Part shown: positions 21,294 through 30,087 of the stretch, piece after piece | Layout: each line of letters starts with the position of its first letter | How positions within the stretch are numbered: the first letter of the stretch is position 1 | From: Fragilaria crotonensis | Taxonomy: Eukaryota > Bacillariophyta > Fragilariophyceae > Fragilariales > Fragilariaceae | Reading direction: 5' to 3' | DNA length: 42,190 nucleotides | Assembly (NCBI GenBank): GCA_022925895.1 | Contig: JAKSYS010000554.1 | Coordinates: 1 to 42,190, forward strand | Notes under the pieces: model-generated | Databases searched by the model: none | Told to the model about the DNA's origin: nothing | The model's input: the letters and a program-made list of their open reading frames with translations, nothing else | Position numbers and translations under genes: made by a program

Positions 21294-21369
21294 TCCATGC
21301 GTCAGTCACGGATCACGTCTTCTTTCAGTCCCGTTTCGGTTTTTCTTTGTCTAGATAATAGCAGTCCTC

Positions 21370-21418
21370 GCGGTTTCGACCGCCGGGACGGGGTACACGG
21401 TATCAGCCTACCGGCTGA
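21370..21418 (+). other. Two perfect hairpins in the LINE-2 3' UTR
   Basis: GCGGT-TTCG-ACCGC (21370-21383) and TCAGCC-TACC-GGCTGA (21403-21418) are perfect short stem-loops. They lie 77 and 42 bp from the 3' end. In some LINE families such structures are the recognition site for the element's RT. Confidence 0.5.
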
Positions 21419-21460
21419 AACACGGTGACAACCCTATAATTAGTTCAATTTTTATTTTAT

Positions 21461-21477
21461 TTGCTACAGTACGGTAC
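21461..21477 (+). repeat. Right target-site duplication of LINE-2
   Basis: Exact 17-bp match to 16014-16030. Confidence 0.9.
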
Positions 21478-21593
21478 ATTATATCGTAATCACCGGTACA
21501 CTGTATCTATATGGTACTGTCGCATATCCTGACCGGACTACGGTAGTCTAAAAAGGAGTGGACCCTTCCACTCCGGTCACAACTTCTATCTTA
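21478..21593. other. Short non-coding stretch with nested palindromes
   Basis: GACCGGA (21531-21537) pairs with TCCGGTC (21572-21578). Inside lie GACTAC-G-GTAGTC and the perfect 8-bp hairpin GGAGTGGA-CCCT-TCCACTCC (21555-21574). No gene. It could belong to the LTR that continues beyond the MITE. Confidence 0.4.
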
Positions 21594-22712
21594 GGGCCTC
21601 CCTTATCGGAGTGAAAAGTTGCGACGAAAAACTGACCCCCCAACTTTTTTTTTGGGCTTCTCCCGGCCTTATCGATTAAAAGTTGCTCGAAAAACTGAGT
21701 TGGACCAATCTCAACTTTTAATGAAAAGTTGCTGTGAAAAGTTGGGGCTCAACTTTTAACATCAACTTTTCGATGAAAAGTTGAGATCCTTGGAGTCGAA
21801 GGAATCATCTCGCCAATACTCACTGTTGTCGCACGAGAAGGACCAAGAGAACAAAAGCATCAATCACACCCCATTCAAGTAGACGTTTGACAGTGGTGTC
21901 AAGTCAGCCAAGCGTTATAGTATTGCCGGCGACGATCACATAGCAACGAAGACAACGAGCGACGAAGTCAATCACGATGCTGCGACGAGCGATGAACAAG
22001 ACGAGTGATGAAGACCACGCCACGACGACGCTGCGACGGCGACATAGCAACAACGAGCACGACGACGCTGCGATGAAGAAGACAAAAAGACGACGAGCGA
22101 CGGCAACATAGCAACGAAGACCAGAACGACACAGGGACAAGACAACGAATAAGAGGACAAGCGACGGTAACATCATAACAACGAAGATGCAAGCGACGGC
22201 GATGCGAAGACAACGGCGACATAATGACGAAGACGATGAGAAACGGCAACATAATGACGAAGGCGACGAGAAACGGCGACGCGAAAGACAACGCCGCGAC
22301 AAGCAACGACAACGGCGAATAACTTAATACTACATCTACTAGTAAAATCTTTGCCACCAACTTGTTGTTCTCCAAAATAAATACCACTCCTAGTATGAAT
22401 CCTAACCTAACATTTATTGTCATGAATCAGCGACACTTCTTCTCATCCTCCACAAAGTGACTCTTCTTGGAATGAGGGAGAACAAATGGTGGATGAGGCT
22501 GAACAATATATTCCCAGCGTGAGATTTATGAATGTACAGTCGGCAAGAAAGTACTGGAGTACGGCATGAATTTGCGACACTAAAGACAAAAAACACCCGG
22601 AAAACACAGCTTTTTCTGTCTTCACGATAAGGCCGGGTATGTAACATTTTCGAAGATAAAAGTTGGGGGGTCAGTTTTTCATCTCAACTTTTCGTTCCGA
22701 TAAGGCAGGCCC
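21594..22712. mobile_element. Non-autonomous Harbinger-like TIR element (MITE)
   Basis: The 1119-bp element has terminal inverted repeats of 81 bp (21594-21674) and 88 bp (22625-22712). Both read inward GGGCCT(G)CCTTATCGGA, then GAAAAACTGACCCCCCAACTTTT, then CCCGGCCTTATCG, interrupted by small differences. It is flanked by TTA on both sides (21591-21593 and 22713-22715), the 3-bp duplication typical of PIF/Harbinger elements. No transposase is present. The interior from 21900 to 22320 is a GACGA/GCGAC-rich low-complexity tract. It presumably depends on a Harbinger transposase elsewhere. Confidence 0.8.
21605..21790. repeat. Cluster of AAAAGTTG / CAACTTTT octamers in the MITE
   Basis: About nine copies in both orientations lie within 185 bp of the left end, against two in the right end (about 22655-22690). 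They may be transposase-binding repeats. Confidence 0.6.
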
Positions 22713-22715
22713 TTA

Positions 22716-22975
22716 GCCGACTATTACCTCATTAGCATCTTTGCCGGTCCACTTGATCGTAAGGGTGAAGAGGTCCAGTCACAGCTCTGATATTGACAAG
22801 CATCCAATCTTCCTTACTGTCTTCACTTGTTTCGCCCGTGTGTTTGCACCTGTTTTCAGCCGGACTCATTCGTATTCGCATTCTCATTGTCTCGGCACCG
22901 AATTGGTTCGCTTGAGGTGCAAACCCTTCAGGCGAGCACTTGCCGACGCGTGGCCTTGGAAGGTTTGGTTTCACA
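22716..22975 (+). repeat. 3' portion of a 5' LTR (Ty5/copia-type)
   Basis: The stretch ends in TTTCACA directly before a primer-binding site, as a 5' LTR should. Its start is not defined. The MITE sits immediately upstream, so the LTR may begin to its left and be interrupted by it. The matching 3' LTR is not in the window. Confidence 0.5.
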
Positions 22976-22987
22976 GGTTATGAGCCC
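22976..22987 (+). other. Half-tRNA(iMet) primer-binding site
   Basis: GGTTATGAGCCC is complementary to the anticodon stem-loop of initiator tRNA-Met (GGGCUCAUAACC). Yeast Ty5 and Drosophila copia use this type of half-tRNA primer. It lies directly after the LTR end and 132 bp upstream of the gag start. Confidence 0.7.
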
Positions 22988-23119
22988 AAATATTGCAAGT
23001 ACTTTCTACGTAAACTTCGGCTGACGCACACGACCACGTCAGCAAGGTGTCAACTTCACACGTGGACCCATATTGAACGTGTGGCGTAGACTCTACCATC
23101 CTCCAAATCGTTCGTCACC

Positions 23120-25969
23120 ATGGCGGACGCTGAGGAGATCGACCGCAGCAATGACTGCATCGTGATTACCATTGACATCGAGGATTGTCCGATTGCCGAA
23201 CTACCGCTCGCCGACCTTTTCAATGTGGACACGATGACACTGCGCGACAACTACCACGATCTCGTTCGTGAATCAGTTGCCCAGCAACTAGAGGACACTA
23301 CATGGCTTCCTGCCGACTCCATGTCTCTCCTCACTGATGCTGGCTTCGGAATGTACCATGCCCGAGACCGTCATACAATCATTTCGCTACGCAAGCCGGC
23401 GTTTGAACGCCTTATTGTCAAACGTGGTCTCGGAGATCGCCCCCGCCCATCTTCTGCGGTGTACGTTCCCATCTTGATCCGTTTTCTGCTCGCAGACAAC
23501 GCGATCCCCACGCCTCGACGCTCTTCGACCACTGCAAGTTCGGCTAGAAGTGAGAGAGGAAGCCGGCGCTCCCGGGTACCATCTGAAGTCGATACGATTG
23601 GTTCATCGATTGCCCCTGCCATCGATGTCCCGCTTCGCGCATCAGCGCGTCCTGCTGATGGCATTCCCGCTCATGATCCAGTGGCAACGGATGATAACAA
23701 CCCGGCAGGCGATACACAACCTCGCTCAGCGCCGGAGGCAGCAACGCAGGTCCCACAGGCCAATTTTCGTGGACACAATATCGATACCAGTGCTGTAGGT
23801 GAGAACGGTGGTCCTCCCTTTAGCCGTTTTCGGACACCTACCGATCAGTATGCCGGCGTGACCCCTCCACTCCGTCCTGTTTTCGAGTCCGCGACGACGA
23901 CCCGTACGAATGCATTAGTTAGAACACCGACTCGTAATCATCCGTTTTCTACAGAAGTTACTTTTGGTGCAGAAACGTTCGAAGAATACATGACACAGTT
24001 CATGTATGCGGAGGTTAAGTTCAAAGACTTCCGGAAGGCCGTTATCCCAAAGTTTGATGCTGGAAGGCGAGACTCGTTTGTTCATTGGTACAAATTGTTC
24101 TGTTCCACTTGTCTCCAATGGGGTATCTGGTGTCCTCCTACGAATCTGCGAAAGAAGACGAAGTCCACGGTGCATGGTGGTGTTTACTCCCGAGTCAGTC
24201 CGTCAAGCCGATCGTTTCATGGCAGGCCTGATCTACTCAGTCCTGATCCTCGAGTCTACCTTCCCGGTTGGTTCAAAGGAACAGAACGCCGTGGAAGGAT
24301 GCCCCCCAACGCCGGATATCATGCCCTCTACGCGTTGTTCCGTCTTCATCATCCTTTGCTCCATTCGGTCCTGTCCACTGCCAACGAAATCCCTCGACAA
24401 TATCGCAACGAACCGTTCAGTCTATATATCCGTCGACTCCAGGATTTCATGGCTCGTGAACGATTGGCTACCCGCACGTACACCGAGTCCGAAGCGCTTG
24501 ATCTAGCAGTCCGCAACTTACTCCCTGATTGGCGCGCGGACTATCGGCGTTTGGTGGAGCGCGATAAACGAACGGGCCCGTCCGGAACATTGCCATTCAA
24601 GTTGTCCATGCCGCAACTTGCAACTACTTTCGTGGAGTACGCTGCCGAGACCGGTCGAGATGCACCAACCTCCTCCCACTCGGCACACCGCTCCTCGGCA
24701 CCTTCTACCGGAGGTGTCATTCGCCGTATTGAGACCGCTCCCTTCTCTCGTGACTCTGGTGACAGCGCGGCTGACAGCCTTGCTGATGACGAAATCGAAC
24801 TCCTCGTCCGTTCAATGACCCAAAATCAGAGTGCGTCGGCGACATGCCTCGGATGTCAACAACCTGGGCACACTCTGGCGGATTGTAATCGTTTTGTCGA
24901 TTACATTGTTGCAGAGAGCCTTGCGCAACGTCACCCTCAACTTAAAGCTCAGGTCGCCGCATCGCATCGTCAATTTCGCAGTCGCCTCGCCATTGCTGGT
25001 GCGCGCTCCCGTTCCGGTCCATCCACAAATGTCTCGGCTCAAATGTCTCGTACTGTTCGCAGCATCCACGCCGATCAACCCACTGTCGGAACAACCATCT
25101 CCTCCCTCGAGAGCCCTGCAATTCTCCCTGACGAACCATTTGATGATGATTGTGGACCTACCGGATATCAACAACATTCAATCACCACGAATGTTGACGA
25201 TCATGACAACAGCGATTTTGAAGAGTGTTTTGCGGCTGCAACCATGCGTTCAGTCACGATCGATGTGGCCACCGCATCTTTTGCGTTACCCACTTCGGAC
25301 ACGGTTGTGACCTCAGAAACTCTCGGCCCCGCAGAACCGCTGCTCCTTCGTCGTTTGGCCGCCACATATGATCCGGATTCTGATTTGTCTTTCGCTCATG
25401 CGGACAACGGCTCAATGGCATGCACTACGAACGAGGCCTCCTTGCTTTTTGCGTATCGCCCTCTCCGACAAACAAACGTTCGTCTATTCGACGCCGGACA
25501 ACACGCCCACCACCCAACCGGTGTTGGTTTTCTCTGTGTCCCAGTCGATAATCGCGGACGTTCCGGCACTCCTGCACACGTTTTCGTACGCACGTACCAC
25601 ACGCCAACGATTCCGGGTATAATCATCTCCCACTCCGCCATATCCAAACAACTGGGCACGACAGGTTACCACATGTCCAGTTTTGCCGACAGTCCAGGTT
25701 TTATTCACTTTCCTCACCGGCTTCGTCGTTCGCAGGACGTATACATTCGTTTGCAACCCATGAATTTGCGAGGTGGTTTAACGTTCACTGAGGCCCTGAT
25801 TGTTCCCAGCGCCGACGCTCATTTGAAACCCTTGCCCAGAGAGTTATCCGTACGCCGATTGTGTACTGACCATGACCCCGTTCCAACAACCCCGTTTTCG
25901 CTTCTTGATCCAACAGACGGTATGCATTGTAAACCATGTCATGTCCCACCGGAGCCGGATTTTCTCTAG
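23120..25969 (+). CDS. Gag-protease ORF of an LTR retrotransposon
   Basis: This intact 949-codon ORF starts in a good context (CACCATGG). Residues about 1-130 are unassigned, and about 130-270 are Ser/Pro/Thr/Arg-rich and disordered. Residues about 275-510 form a capsid-like helical region (for example EYMTQFMYAEVKFKDFRK). CLGCQQPGHTLADC (about residues 575-588) is a CCHC zinc knuckle that would bind RNA. Around residue 755 ADNGSMACTTN fits the D-x-G-S/T-type active site of a retroviral aspartic protease. It is followed by a TPTIPGIIISHSAI segment typical of the protease C-terminal half. The upstream half-tRNA primer site supports copia-type membership. Integrase and RT are not present: LINE-3 follows within 75 bp. 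The ORF is well preserved, so this insertion is young. Alternative: a gag-like ORF1 of a LINE. Confidence 0.7.
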   Translation: MADAEEIDRSNDCIVITIDIEDCPIAELPLADLFNVDTMTLRDNYHDLVRESVAQQLEDTTWLPADSMSLLTDAGFGMYHARDRHTIISLRKPAFERLIVKRGLGDRPRPSSAVYVPILIRFLLADNAIPTPRRSSTTASSARSERGSRRSRVPSEVDTIGSSIAPAIDVPLRASARPADGIPAHDPVATDDNNPAGDTQPRSAPEAATQVPQANFRGHNIDTSAVGENGGPPFSRFRTPTDQYAGVTPPLRPVFESATTTRTNALVRTPTRNHPFSTEVTFGAETFEEYMTQFMYAEVKFKDFRKAVIPKFDAGRRDSFVHWYKLFCSTCLQWGIWCPPTNLRKKTKSTVHGGVYSRVSPSSRSFHGRPDLLSPDPRVYLPGWFKGTERRGRMPPNAGYHALYALFRLHHPLLHSVLSTANEIPRQYRNEPFSLYIRRLQDFMARERLATRTYTESEALDLAVRNLLPDWRADYRRLVERDKRTGPSGTLPFKLSMPQLATTFVEYAAETGRDAPTSSHSAHRSSAPSTGGVIRRIETAPFSRDSGDSAADSLADDEIELLVRSMTQNQSASATCLGCQQPGHTLADCNRFVDYIVAESLAQRHPQLKAQVAASHRQFRSRLAIAGARSRSGPSTNVSAQMSRTVRSIHADQPTVGTTISSLESPAILPDEPFDDDCGPTGYQQHSITTNVDDHDNSDFEECFAAATMRSVTIDVATASFALPTSDTVVTSETLGPAEPLLLRRLAATYDPDSDLSFAHADNGSMACTTNEASLLFAYRPLRQTNVRLFDAGQHAHHPTGVGFLCVPVDNRGRSGTPAHVFVRTYHTPTIPGIIISHSAISKQLGTTGYHMSSFADSPGFIHFPHRLRRSQDVYIRLQPMNLRGGLTFTEALIVPSADAHLKPLPRELSVRRLCTDHDPVPTTPFSLLDPTDGMHCKPCHVPPEPDFL

Positions 25970-26041
25970 GCCTGTTGTCTGCCCTGCCCAGCGACAACAC
26001 AAGGCCTCAAGAACTACATGGGTGCGGGATGATCGCTGCTG
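25970..26041 (+). other. Junction between gag-protease ORF and LINE-3
   Basis: The LINE-3 5' end must lie in or near this stretch. Its target duplication cannot be tested because the LINE 3' end is at or beyond the window edge. Confidence 0.4.
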
Positions 26042-26584
26042 ATGGAGAGACAATTTACAAGATTCGATGATTTAGATCACAGGTTCGACGTGATGCAAGG
26101 GAACCTAATGAATGTTATGGAAACACAAGCCGGAGTTTGGGGCACAGTGAACAAACTCAGCGATAAGATATCGGCACTCATGGACATGATAGCCCAGACA
26201 CACATACAGAATGGTCAGACGCATGGCAGCCACCCCATGACAATTAGAAGGGATAGCGCAGAGGATGACGATGACATGCAACATTCCACCTCTCCTGAAC
26301 CTCCAAATTGTCAGCTGGACAGGGTTACGTTTTCGTCACCCATTAAAAAGAAATATCGGACCGGTTGCAAAGAAAAAGATCCAGAGGAGGACCATGCCGC
26401 GGCATCACAGCATCAAGAACCGGATAATTTGGCCCCTTTATCTCAGGCAGTTAATACACCATTACCTGTCGATGACACCACAGATCTCCCGCAACACGCA
26501 ACAACAAAGTTGGACGATATTGCCACCGACCTCGAGAGTCGATACAATGAAAAAAGCTCTCAAGGCGGGGAGTCAGCATCATGA
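26042..26584 (+). CDS. LINE-3 ORF1 (unassigned, possibly coiled-coil)
   Basis: This is a 180-codon ORF. An in-frame TGA a few codons upstream fixes the ATG at 26042 as the first start. The N-terminal 60 residues have a heptad-like hydrophobic pattern (FDDLDHRFDVMQGNLMNVM) suggesting a short coiled coil. The remainder is polar and acidic with a basic patch PIKKKYRTG. There is no CCHC knuckle. Position and the overlap of its stop with the ORF2 start (ATGA at 26581-26584) identify it as ORF1, whose product in LINEs is an RNA-binding chaperone. That function is inferred from position only. Confidence 0.6.
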   Translation: MERQFTRFDDLDHRFDVMQGNLMNVMETQAGVWGTVNKLSDKISALMDMIAQTHIQNGQTHGSHPMTIRRDSAEDDDDMQHSTSPEPPNCQLDRVTFSSPIKKKYRTGCKEKDPEEDHAAASQHQEPDNLAPLSQAVNTPLPVDDTTDLPQHATTKLDDIATDLESRYNEKSSQGGESAS

Positions 26585-29500
26585 GTTCACTTTCGGACGA
26601 AGTACAGCCACAGGCGGTACCTGCGTCTTCCTCCCCAACAACGTTATTGGAAGACGCAAAACTAAAATGGCGACAATTGTTTTCAGGATCAGAACCAAGA
26701 GACCCAATAGGTATTCACCGTCAATCCAGTCCGACACTCAAAAATCTCAGAACCAATTTACCATGGGGCGATCCAATGGGTCCCAAAGATCCAACAATTA
26801 CTCGGTTGTACTCGATAAATGTCAACGGCATTTCTCTCGACCGACGAGGCGGGACATTTGAGGATATTTGTCGATCGATAAAAGAAATACAAGCCGATAT
26901 TTTTTGCGCTCAAGAACACAATCTCGACACATCTCAGTTCAAAATTCGAAGTTCGATATTCGATACGGCCCGTCAGCATTGGGAACGCCATCGCATTACA
27001 ATGGGAACTACACCAATCACTGTCGAAACATCATACAAACCAGGAGGAACAATGATTATGACAGTTGGTAGTTTAATGGGACGAGTAGTAAAACAATCAC
27101 GCGACAAATGGGGACGATGGGTCATTCAAGAGTTCACTGGACAAGGCGATCGACGCGTTGTTATCTTCTCAGTGTACCAACCAATCGATAAGTCTTCGCA
27201 ACAGGGAAAGATCACGGTCGCAGCTCAGCAAACGAGTTTGTTATGTCTCGCACAAGTTACAGTAACGAATCCTCGGACAGCTTTTCGGCGCGATTTACTA
27301 GCGGCACTTCAATCATACAATCAAGAAGGAATTCTTTTGATAGTGGTTGGCGATTTTAATGAGCATCTTGGTACAGATCCCGAGGGAATGGTAAAGATTG
27401 CGGGTACATTAGGACTGATCGACCTTATGGCAAGCCGTCATTCATCCTCTCCTCCGGCGACTTATGCAAGAGGATCCAAGCGTTTGGATTACGCGTTAGC
27501 AAACCCTCTCGCAAGCGACGCGTTAATTTCGGCCGGATACGAAGAATTTAATGCCCACTTCATCTCCGACCATCGTGGATATTTTTTCGATTTCGACACC
27601 GACATGTTGTTTGGCTCCGGGACACAACAACTTGCAACGCGCGCAAAGCGAGGTCTGCTCTCCAACAATGTTCATCAAGTCACCGAGTATATTCGAGAGA
27701 AGCACAGAATTTTATTTGACCATCACAACGCTTCTCGTCGTGTTCTTCAGCTATCATTTCCGGGCAATAGACATGAATACGCGGAGCGATTGGATTCCGA
27801 TGTGTTATCAGCAAGTCTAGCAGCAGAAGCAAAGACACGTCGCGTAGGGGAACCGGCCTGGTCAGTGGAACTCGCACAAGCCCGTAAAGTGGTCTCGATC
27901 CTGAAAAAGCATCTCTCTAGCCTCAAAACAGGGTACGACAATTCGGATAAGTTGACAAGAGCAATCGCCGAATTAGATGTCCCGTTTGAATTACCACCTT
28001 CAAAAGTCACGTGTTCGAGAGCCCTCAGAGCAGCCGAAACAAGAGTAAAAGAGATAGTTGCAGACAGTTATCAACAAAGGGATCAGGAGCGGCGCAAGAA
28101 AATTGAAGACTTAGAAGCCTCCCAAGACAAGGCTGATAAGACGAAAGCAAAGATCCTTCGACGTTTAAAGAAAGCAGAGGATTTAAAGGAGTTGTTTCGG
28201 AAATTGAAACACGTCCAAGGGCAAAAGACTCGACAAGGAGTAACACGGATTGAGATCCCATTACATCCGCTTGACGATCCGAAAACGTGCACGGAGTGGA
28301 CACAAGTGGAAGTTCCTACAGACATATTGCGTCTTCTCCAAGAACGGAATCGGAAACATTTCGGACAAGCTCATGGAACACCGTTTACAATTCCACCCCT
28401 GGCAGAAGAACTTGGTTTCAAAGGTGACGGCAAAATAGGCGACGATATTCTCCACGGAACATATTCCCCTTCCCATGTCTTAGATGACAATGTGCAACTG
28501 TTATTGCGACATCTTCATCATGTACATGACATTGCGGAGACCCCGTCGTTTCCTACTATCTCAGACGACGAGTTTTGCGCGAAACTTCGGGTGTGGGCAG
28601 AATCAACAACAACGTCACCGTCGGGTATGCATCTAGGCCACTATAAAGCCCTGATCGCACGTCACTCTTATTCTTCCGATGCATTGGATGAAGAGCTTTC
28701 CCAAGAATTCAGAGACAACCGAGATGAGTTGAATCGAATGCAAAACGAACTGCGGGCCGTGCATCTGGCCTTGTTAAATTATGCACTGGAGAGAGGATAC
28801 TCATATCGGCGATGGCAAACTATCGCCAACACTATTCTTTTCAAAGACGAGGACAATGTGCGCTTGCATCGGACACGAGTCATACATATATATGAGGCTG
28901 ATTTTAACCTCGCTCTAGGGATCAAGTGGCGAATAGCGATGTACCAAGCAGAGGCCCTGGCCGTTTTGAACGAAGGACAATTTGGGTCGCGCCCACGACG
29001 CAATGCGACAGACCCGGTTTTTATGGAAGAATTACAGTGTGAGATATCTCGAGCAACAAGGAAACCTGTCGTTTTAACGAACTATGACGCAACGGCATGT
29101 TACGATCGGATCATCCCAAGCATTGGTATGTTAGTTAGCCGCAAATTTGGCGTACCTTTCCAAGTTACTCAAACAAACGCTGAGACTTTGGAGAAAGCGG
29201 AGTACAGAATTCGAACCGAGTTGGGCCTGGCGCCGACAGGATACTCTCATTCTGATGATATGCCAATTTATGGTACGGGCCAAGGAAGCGCAAACTCCCC
29301 GGCAATTTGGTGCTTTTTATCAAGCTGCCTCTTCGATAGTTATGACGAGATTGCCCAACCTGCAACATATGTTTCACCAGATAACTCAACGTCAGTTTCC
29401 ATCGGCATGGTGGGTTTTGTCGACGATTGTAACGGACAAACGAACACGTTTCTTTCAGATGGATCCGAAGCGACGTTGTCTGTTGTTCTACAACATGCAC

Positions 29501-29934
29501 AGACGAATGCACAGCAATGGAGTAATCTCCTCCACGTCAGTGGTGGCGCCCTAGAACTCTCGAAGTGCTCATGCCATGTTTTGCAGTGGTTATTCTCCAT
29601 GCAGGGAGCCCCGGTTCTTGCACCGAAGACGGATGTCCACCAGCAGTTCTTGAAAGTACACGATCCAGCAACCGGGATATTACACGATCTTCAGTTACTC
29701 TCGCCATATCAAGCACACAAGACATTGGGACACTATAAGGATCCAGCAGGAACGCAGACGGAACAGTACAAGCGACTGAAATCAAAAAGCGACGACCTCA
29801 CAACCTTTCTTTGGAAGTGCCCGTTGACAAAGCTCGAAACGTGGACATTCTACTATGCTTGTTACGTCCCGAGTGTGACCTATCCACTCTCATGCTCTTC
29901 CATTTCTCGGCAGCGGTTAGAAAGCGTCCAGTAA
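26581..29934 (+). CDS. LINE-3 ORF2: APE endonuclease and reverse transcriptase
   Basis: The 1117-codon frame starts at the ATG that overlaps the ORF1 stop. The endonuclease (about residues 75-345) shows INVNGISL, CAQEHNLDTSQ (catalytic Glu), IFSVYQP, VVGDFNEHLG (D-x-N), RLDYALANP and ISDHRGYFFDF (catalytic SDH). A charged linker rich in K, E and R (residues about 480-545) follows. RT motifs: SPSGMHLGHYKAL, NEGQFGSRP, TNYDATACYDRI, YGTGQGSANSP and GFVDDCNGQTN. EN and RT look complete and unmutated. The frame stops at 29932-29934 because of a small deletion with frameshift: about 17 residues equivalent to KRAMNILFAKCGF of LINE-1 are missing. Nicking of target DNA and cDNA synthesis are the expected activities. 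Confidence 0.85.
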   Translation: MSSLSDEVQPQAVPASSSPTTLLEDAKLKWRQLFSGSEPRDPIGIHRQSSPTLKNLRTNLPWGDPMGPKDPTITRLYSINVNGISLDRRGGTFEDICRSIKEIQADIFCAQEHNLDTSQFKIRSSIFDTARQHWERHRITMGTTPITVETSYKPGGTMIMTVGSLMGRVVKQSRDKWGRWVIQEFTGQGDRRVVIFSVYQPIDKSSQQGKITVAAQQTSLLCLAQVTVTNPRTAFRRDLLAALQSYNQEGILLIVVGDFNEHLGTDPEGMVKIAGTLGLIDLMASRHSSSPPATYARGSKRLDYALANPLASDALISAGYEEFNAHFISDHRGYFFDFDTDMLFGSGTQQLATRAKRGLLSNNVHQVTEYIREKHRILFDHHNASRRVLQLSFPGNRHEYAERLDSDVLSASLAAEAKTRRVGEPAWSVELAQARKVVSILKKHLSSLKTGYDNSDKLTRAIAELDVPFELPPSKVTCSRALRAAETRVKEIVADSYQQRDQERRKKIEDLEASQDKADKTKAKILRRLKKAEDLKELFRKLKHVQGQKTRQGVTRIEIPLHPLDDPKTCTEWTQVEVPTDILRLLQERNRKHFGQAHGTPFTIPPLAEELGFKGDGKIGDDILHGTYSPSHVLDDNVQLLLRHLHHVHDIAETPSFPTISDDEFCAKLRVWAESTTTSPSGMHLGHYKALIARHSYSSDALDEELSQEFRDNRDELNRMQNELRAVHLALLNYALERGYSYRRWQTIANTILFKDEDNVRLHRTRVIHIYEADFNLALGIKWRIAMYQAEALAVLNEGQFGSRPRRNATDPVFMEELQCEISRATRKPVVLTNYDATACYDRIIPSIGMLVSRKFGVPFQVTQTNAETLEKAEYRIRTELGLAPTGYSHSDDMPIYGTGQGSANSPAIWCFLSSCLFDSYDEIAQPATYVSPDNSTSVSIGMVGFVDDCNGQTNTFLSDGSEATLSVVLQHAQTNAQQWSNLLHVSGGALELSKCSCHVLQWLFSMQGAPVLAPKTDVHQQFLKVHDPATGILHDLQLLSPYQAHKTLGHYKDPAGTQTEQYKRLKSKSDDLTTFLWKCPLTKLETWTFYYACYVPSVTYPLSCSSISRQRLESVQ

Positions 29935-30087
29935 TCGAAATACCAAACGCGAAATCCTATATGGTCCACTCGAATTGGGGGGAGCTAACTTTCGGCATCT
30001 CTATGTGGAACAAGGAGTCGGACAGATTGGTCTTTTCATTCAAAATTGGCGACATCAGAAGGCCGCTTTTGTTAACTATGTCAAAAA
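29935..30087 (+). pseudogene. LINE-3 ORF2 continuation up to the transposon insertion
   Basis: In another frame this reads NRNTKREILYGPLELGG, then FRHLYVEQGVGQI and KAAFVNYVK. It matches LINE-1 NRNTKREVLFGPLDLGG...RRLYDQQGIGQI. It ends exactly where the 9.7-kb element starts. Confidence 0.8.

Larger units (their letters stand above)
16031..21460 (+). mobile_element. LINE-2: 5'-truncated non-LTR retrotransposon with 17-bp TSD
   Basis: The 5430-bp insertion starts inside the endonuclease frame (5' truncation typical of target-primed reverse transcription). It ends in a T/A-rich tail TTCAATTTTTATTTTAT and is bounded by an exact 17-bp duplication. It contains EN, RT, RNase H, zinc knuckle and C-terminal segments in the usual order, all in plus orientation, broken by several frameshifts. 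The 3' untranslated part (about 21294-21460) holds two hairpins. It is clearly related to, but diverged from, LINE-1 and LINE-3. Confidence 0.9.

Noticed and set aside
21904-22423. Ser/Leu/Val-rich minus-strand ORFs inside the MITE
   Set aside because: They are translations of the GACGA/GCGAC low-complexity tract. No start context or homology-like pattern is seen.
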